Below are positions 60,548-64,000 of a DNA stretch of 64,000 bases, piece by piece. Where the stretch lies: positions 550,414 through 614,413 of the forward strand of contig NZ_SGWR01000002.1 in NCBI RefSeq assembly GCF_004217315.1. The letters are read 5' to 3'. The position numbers and the translations under genes are program-made. This DNA comes from Corticibacter populi. Lineage in GTDB: Bacteria; Pseudomonadota; Gammaproteobacteria; Burkholderiales; Burkholderiaceae_C. A model generated the notes under the pieces. It saw only the letters and a program-made list of their open reading frames with translations, was not told where the DNA came from and ran no database searches. Positions within the stretch are counted from its first letter, which is position 1; each line of letters starts with the position of its first letter.

Positions 60548-61450
60548 TCACATGCCCCAAGGCGCAGCACGGATGGCACCAGCCAGGTGGTCGACGAAGG
60601 AGGCGATGCGGGCCGAGACGGCGGTGTTGCGGTAGTACACGGCGTGGATGGGCTGCTGCATGACCAGTGTCTGCTGCGGCAGCACCTGCACCAGCCGGCC
60701 CTGGGCCAGATCCTGCCAGGTCATGAAGTCCGACAGGCAGGCGATGCCCGCGCCTGCCAGTGCCAGCTGGCGCAGCGTCTCGCCATTGGTGGAAACCATG
60801 CTGGGCACCACCTGCAGCGGCAGGCCGCCCGGACCTGGCAGCGGCCAGGTGTTGAGCGACTCGGGCTGGCTGAAGCCCAGCCGCTCGTGCGCGTCGAGCT
60901 GGCCGGGGCGCTCTGGCATGCCGTGCCGCGCCAGGTAGCTGGGGCTGGCCAGCACGCGCAGGCGGCTGCGGCCCAGCAGACGGCTGCGCAGCGTCGAGTC
61001 CTTGAGCGCGCCGATGCGGACCGCCACATCGGTGCGCTGCTCGAGCAGATCGATGAAGCCCTCGTTGCTGCTCAGCGCCAGTTCCACCAGCGGAAAGCGC
61101 GCACGATACGCCTGCACCAGCGGCGCGATGACGTGCAGCATGAACGGCGTGGCCGCATCGACGCGCAGCGGCCCCGAGGGCTGGCCGCGCCGCTGCGTCA
61201 TGCGCGCCTCGGCCTGCTCGACGGCGGCGACGATGGCGCGCGCATCCTGCAGGAAGGTGCAGCCCTCGTCGCTCAGATCGAGGCGCCGCGTGGTGCGGCG
61301 CAGCAAGGTGGTCTGCAGCTTGCCCTCCAGGCGCGCCAGCAGCCGGCTGGTGGCCGAGACGGTCTGCCCCAGTTGCTGCGCGGCAGCGGTCAGCGAGCCG
61401 GTGTCGACCACCGCGAGAAAGGTCTGCAATTCGTCGAAGGTGACTTTCAT
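60548..61450 (-). CDS. LysR-family transcriptional regulator
   Basis: A 300-residue LysR-type regulator. N-terminal winged HTH (FDELQTFLAVVDTGSLTAAAQQLGQTVSATSRLLARLEGKL) and a C-terminal periplasmic-binding-protein-like effector domain. It is divergently transcribed from an MFS transporter gene, the usual LysR arrangement. In the 142-base gap a GCGATTA motif occurs twice (61455-61461 and 61486-61492), 31 bases apart, about three helical turns, a possible binding site. It probably controls the transporter and the aldo/keto reductase gene. Confidence 0.92.
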   Translation of the reverse strand: MKVTFDELQTFLAVVDTGSLTAAAQQLGQTVSATSRLLARLEGKLQTTLLRRTTRRLDLSDEGCTFLQDARAIVAAVEQAEARMTQRRGQPSGPLRVDAATPFMLHVIAPLVQAYRARFPLVELALSSNEGFIDLLEQRTDVAVRIGALKDSTLRSRLLGRSRLRVLASPSYLARHGMPERPGQLDAHERLGFSQPESLNTWPLPGPGGLPLQVVPSMVSTNGETLRQLALAGAGIACLSDFMTWQDLAQGRLVQVLPQQTLVMQQPIHAVYYRNTAVSARIASFVDHLAGAIRAAPWGM

Positions 61451-61592
61451 TCTTGCGATTATTTCAAAAGTCTTTCCATGGAGAGGCGATTAATCCGCAA
61501 AAGTGAAAAGCGCATACTGGCGGCCTTGCAAGACGCCCTGGAACAGCCGGGGTGCGCTTCTCCCATCGTTCATCGCCCCTTTTCCACTCCAG

Positions 61593-62831
61593 ATGCAACA
61601 CGCTCCCTCCCATACCGAAGCGCCCCAGGCCACCCAGGCCGTGCCGGCCGGCGCTTCGGACCATCCGGGCCATGCCGGCCTGGCCCTGCTGGCGCTGGCC
61701 ATCGGCGCCTTTGGCATCGGCACCACCGAATTCGGCCCGATGGGCTTTCTGCCGATCATCGCCACCGGTGTCGATGTCTCGATTCCAACGGCCGGCATGC
61801 TGGTCTCGGCCTACGCGTTCGGCGTGACGATCGGTGCGCCGCTGATGACGCTGCTGCTGGCACGCTGGCCGCGCCGCCAGGCCCTGATCGCGCTGATGGC
61901 CATCTTCACGCTGGGCAACATACTCTCGGCGCTGGCGCCGGGCTATACCTCGCTGCTGCTGGCACGGCTGGTCACCAGCCTGAACCATGGCGCCTTCTTC
62001 GGTTTGGGCTCGGTGGTGGCGGCCAGCCTGGTGCCGCGGGACAAACAAGCCAGCGCCGTGGCCACCATGTTCCTGGGCCTGACAGTCGCCAACATCGGCG
62101 GCGTGCCGGCCGCCACCTGGCTGGGCCAGACGATCGGCTGGCGCATGTCGTTCGCGGCCACCGCCGGGCTCGGCGTGCTGGCCATGCTGGCGCTGCGCCT
62201 GGCCCTGCCGCCAGGGGCGCGCGGCCGGGTGCCCAACGTGCGCGCCGAGCTGGCAGTGCTCACGCGCCGGACCGTGCTGCTGGCGCTGGCCACCACGGTG
62301 ATGGGGGCCAGCGCCATGTTCACGCTCTACACCTACATCGCGCCCACGCTGGAGCAGCTCAGCGGCGCTTCGCCCTCGTTCATCACGGCCATGCTGGTGC
62401 TGGTGGGCGTGGGCTTCACGCTCGGCAACATGGCGGGCGGGCGGCTGGCCGACCGCTGGCCTAATGGCAGCCTGATCGGTTTCCTGACGCTGCTGGCGGT
62501 GGTGATGCTGGCCTATCCGTGGCTGGCGGCCAGCCGCACCGGCACGGCTGCCGCGCTGCTGGTCTGGGGCATGGCCGCCTTCGCGGTGGTGCCGCCGCTG
62601 CAGATGCGCGTGATGCGCGCCGCGGCCGAGGCACCGGGGCTGGCTTCCTCGGTGAACATCGGCGCCTTCAACCTGGGCAACGCGCTGGGCGCGGCCATTG
62701 GCAGCGCGGTGCTCAAGGCCGGCCTGGGCTACCAGGCCGTGCCGCTGGCCGGCGCGGTGGTGGCCCTGCTGGGCCTGGCACTGGCTGTGGGGCAGGCCCT
62801 GCAGCAGCGCCAGGATCAGAACGGGTTCTGA
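61593..62831 (+). CDS. MFS efflux transporter, AraJ/YdhP-like
   Basis: A 412-residue major facilitator with about 12 membrane helices. The N-terminal helix segment LALLALAIGAFGIGTTEFGPMGFLPIIATG and motif ARWPRRQALI are typical of the AraJ/YdhP drug/arabinose efflux subfamily (DHA1). The start at 61593 gives a 40-residue hydrophilic N-terminus; the longer open frame is unsupported. Substrate unknown. Sits between a divergent LysR gene and a dkgB-like gene, an arrangement I recall from other Proteobacteria. Confidence 0.9.
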   Translation: MQHAPSHTEAPQATQAVPAGASDHPGHAGLALLALAIGAFGIGTTEFGPMGFLPIIATGVDVSIPTAGMLVSAYAFGVTIGAPLMTLLLARWPRRQALIALMAIFTLGNILSALAPGYTSLLLARLVTSLNHGAFFGLGSVVAASLVPRDKQASAVATMFLGLTVANIGGVPAATWLGQTIGWRMSFAATAGLGVLAMLALRLALPPGARGRVPNVRAELAVLTRRTVLLALATTVMGASAMFTLYTYIAPTLEQLSGASPSFITAMLVLVGVGFTLGNMAGGRLADRWPNGSLIGFLTLLAVVMLAYPWLAASRTGTAAALLVWGMAAFAVVPPLQMRVMRAAAEAPGLASSVNIGAFNLGNALGAAIGSAVLKAGLGYQAVPLAGAVVALLGLALAVGQALQQRQDQNGF

Positions 62832-62888
62832 CACCGCGCTGCACCAGCCTCTTCCATTCCCATTCGACAATCACAGGAGAACATCGAC

Positions 62889-63713
62889 ATGAGCACACGC
62901 ATTCCCGCCTTCGGCCTGGGCACCTTCCGCCTCAAGGGCCAGGTCGTCATCGACTCGGTACGCAACGCGCTGGAGCTGGGCTACCGGGCCATCGACACGG
63001 CGCAGATCTACGGCAACGAGGCCGAGGTCGGCCAGGCCATTGCCGACTCGGGCGTGGCCCGCGAGGCGCTGTTCCTGACCACCAAGATCTGGACCGACAA
63101 CTACAGCCGAGCAAAGCTGGTGTCCAGCCTGCGCGAGAGCCTGGAGAAGCTGCGCACCGACCATGTCGACCTGACTCTGATCCATTGGCCGGCACCGGCG
63201 CAGCCAGTGCCGCTGGCCGAATACATGGAGGCGCTGGCCGAGGCCAAGGCGCTGGGGTTGACGCGGCAGATCGGCATCTCCAACTTCAACATCGCGCTGA
63301 CCCGCCAGGCCATCGGGGTGGTGGGCCAGGGCGAGATCGCCACCAACCAGATCGAACTCAGCCCTTATCTGCAAAACCGCAGGCTGGCCCGCTTCCTGCA
63401 GGACGAGGGAATCCAGGTCACCTCCTACATGACGCTGGCCTACGGCAAAGTGCTGCAGGACCCGGTACTGGCCGCGATTGCCGCGCGCCACCAGGCGACC
63501 ACCGCACAGGTGGCGCTGGCCTGGGCGATGCAGCTGGGCTATGCGGTGATTCCCTCCTCGACCAGCCGCGAGCATCTGGCCAGCAATCTGCAGGCGCAAC
63601 AGTTGCGCTTGAGCGATGCGGAAATGGCCGAGATCGCCACGCTGGAGCGCGGCGGCCGCGAGATCGACCCGCAGGGCCTGGCGCCCGAATGGGACGTGGA
63701 CACGGCAGCCTGA
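62889..63713 (+). CDS. dkgB: Aldo/keto reductase, 2,5-diketo-D-gluconate reductase B-like
   Basis: NADPH-dependent (alpha/beta)8-barrel reductase of 274 residues. The catalytic tetrad is complete: Asp36, Tyr41 ([11 protein letters not shown]), Lys66 (TTKIW) and His99 (LIHWP). The cofactor loop [13 protein letters not shown] (about 220-232) and FNIAL region match DkgB; methylglyoxal and other aldehydes are likely substrates. AGGAGAAC precedes the ATG. It follows the MFS gene by 57 bases and is probably in the same transcript. Confidence 0.92.
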   Translation: MSTRIPAFGLGTFRLKGQVVIDSVRNALELGYRAIDTAQIYGNEAEVGQAIADSGVAREALFLTTKIWTDNYSRAKLVSSLRESLEKLRTDHVDLTLIHWPAPAQPVPLAEYMEALAEAKALGLTRQIGISNFNIALTRQAIGVVGQGEIATNQIELSPYLQNRRLARFLQDEGIQVTSYMTLAYGKVLQDPVLAAIAARHQATTAQVALAWAMQLGYAVIPSSTSREHLASNLQAQQLRLSDAEMAEIATLERGGREIDPQGLAPEWDVDTAA

Positions 63714-63719
63714 ACACCC

Positions 63720-63751
63720 GTCCGTCCGGCCAACCGCTCGGCCGGACGGAC
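63720..63751. terminator. Hairpin between convergent dkgB and alr genes
   Basis: GTCCGTCCGGCC (63720-63731) pairs perfectly with GGCCGGACGGAC (63740-63751), an eight-base loop between. No U tract follows, so it may act as a weak terminator or mRNA 3'-end stabiliser. Confidence 0.55.
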
Positions 63752-63784
63752 AGACCAGGCCAAGGGCCGTCAACGGGCCGCGGC

Positions 63785-64000
63785 TCAGTCCTGCAGCGGC
63801 TCGATCTCGAAGGGCACGCGCGGCGCCACCGCGCACATCAGCTCATAGCCGAGTGTCTGCGCATGCGCGGCGACCTCGTCGATGGGCAGCCACTGGCCGC
63901 CGTGCGTGGCGCTGGCGCGGCCCCACAGCACCACCTCGCTGCCAAAGCCGCTGGCGTGACCGGCGGCAATGGGCGCCGTCAGATCCACCGCCAGCATGTC
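63785..64000 (-). CDS. alr: Alanine racemase, C-terminal fragment (5' part beyond the window)
   Basis: The last 71 codons of a gene entering from the right edge. The sequence DMLAVDLT, then [40 protein letters not shown], matches the C-terminal beta domain of pyridoxal-phosphate alanine racemases (MDMLTVDLT, GYELLCGLTPRVP in relatives). It makes D-alanine for peptidoglycan. Whether biosynthetic (alr) or catabolic (dadX) cannot be told from the fragment. Confidence 0.85.
   Translation of the reverse strand, partial: DMLAVDLTAPIAAGHASGFGSEVVLWGRASATHGGQWLPIDEVAAHAQTLGYELMCAVAPRVPFEIEPLQD

Overview
The window is GC-rich chromosomal DNA (roughly 65 % GC, with coding frames strongly biased to G/C in third positions) from a Gram-negative betaproteobacterium. 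The most likely order is Burkholderiales, perhaps Alcaligenaceae or a close relative. The pointers are two orphan Bug/TctC-type solute receptors, the fabF-rpoE-rseA-mucD order, a type IV pilus minor-pilin operon and a pbpC/yfhM pair. No tRNA, rRNA, CRISPR array, insertion sequence or prophage was recognised. The genes look like core or stably inherited accessory genes rather than a recent island.

Layout. 1-4.8 kb: 3' end of fabF, then a YgfX-like membrane protein, sigma-E (rpoE), its anti-sigma factor rseA and the periplasmic protease mucD; rseB is not present between rseA and mucD. 5-12 kb: a membrane-anchored XRE regulator, then a minus-strand partial type II secretion operon in the order gspL-M-N-D-E, without C or F-K. 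12.1-16.4 kb: a Bug receptor, an M23 peptidase and a lemA-TPM-TPM operon. 16.4-20.3 kb: copper homeostasis (copA divergent from copZ-cueR) and an orphan OmpR-type response regulator. 20.4-28.2 kb: zinc-ribbon and SPFH partner proteins, acyl-CoA thioesterase, lgt, a second Bug receptor, a diguanylate cyclase, a histidine phosphatase and an alpha/beta hydrolase. 28.2-35.5 kb: patatin and gph, rodA, tldD, an LLM flavoenzyme, a PhyH-like oxygenase and a small unknown. 35.6-37.9 kb: aroG behind a transcription attenuator, and a membrane c-type cytochrome. 37.9-41.4 kb: a minus-strand cluster of two Roadblock/LC7 proteins, an ABC-ATPase/dual-specificity-phosphatase fusion, a small GTPase and a small winged-helix-like protein. 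41.6-44.3 kb: nudJ-like, pepP and bactofilin. 44.5-53.0 kb: yfhM (alpha-2-macroglobulin) and pbpC. 53.1-60.1 kb: pilE-fimT-pilV-W-X-Y1 on the minus strand. 60.5-64.0 kb: LysR, MFS transporter, dkgB-like reductase and the 3' end of an alanine racemase gene.

Two observations stand out. First, upstream of aroG the minus strand encodes an 18-residue peptide, MQIARSYFFWFYFSVPGG, with seven consecutive aromatic residues. It is followed by a 9-bp stem terminator with a U tract, then aroG. This has the architecture of a ribosome-mediated attenuator responding to phenylalanine, tyrosine and tryptophan. Second, the Roadblock/GTPase cluster at 37981-41361 resembles MglA/MglB or conservon modules but also encodes one polypeptide joining an ABC-type ATPase (with a degenerate signature motif) to an intact HC-x5-R dual-specificity phosphatase. 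Bactofilin and type IV pilus genes lie nearby, so a role in cell polarity or surface behaviour is possible; that link is inference.

Envelope maintenance is a recurring theme: sigma-E, MucD, Lgt, RodA, PbpC, YfhM, the M23 peptidase, bactofilin and pilins. The copper locus is unusually readable. Back-to-back copA and copZ promoters each have a 19-bp spacer and a TGACA-N3-TGTCA dyad in the same position, and the predicted copA transcript is nearly leaderless.
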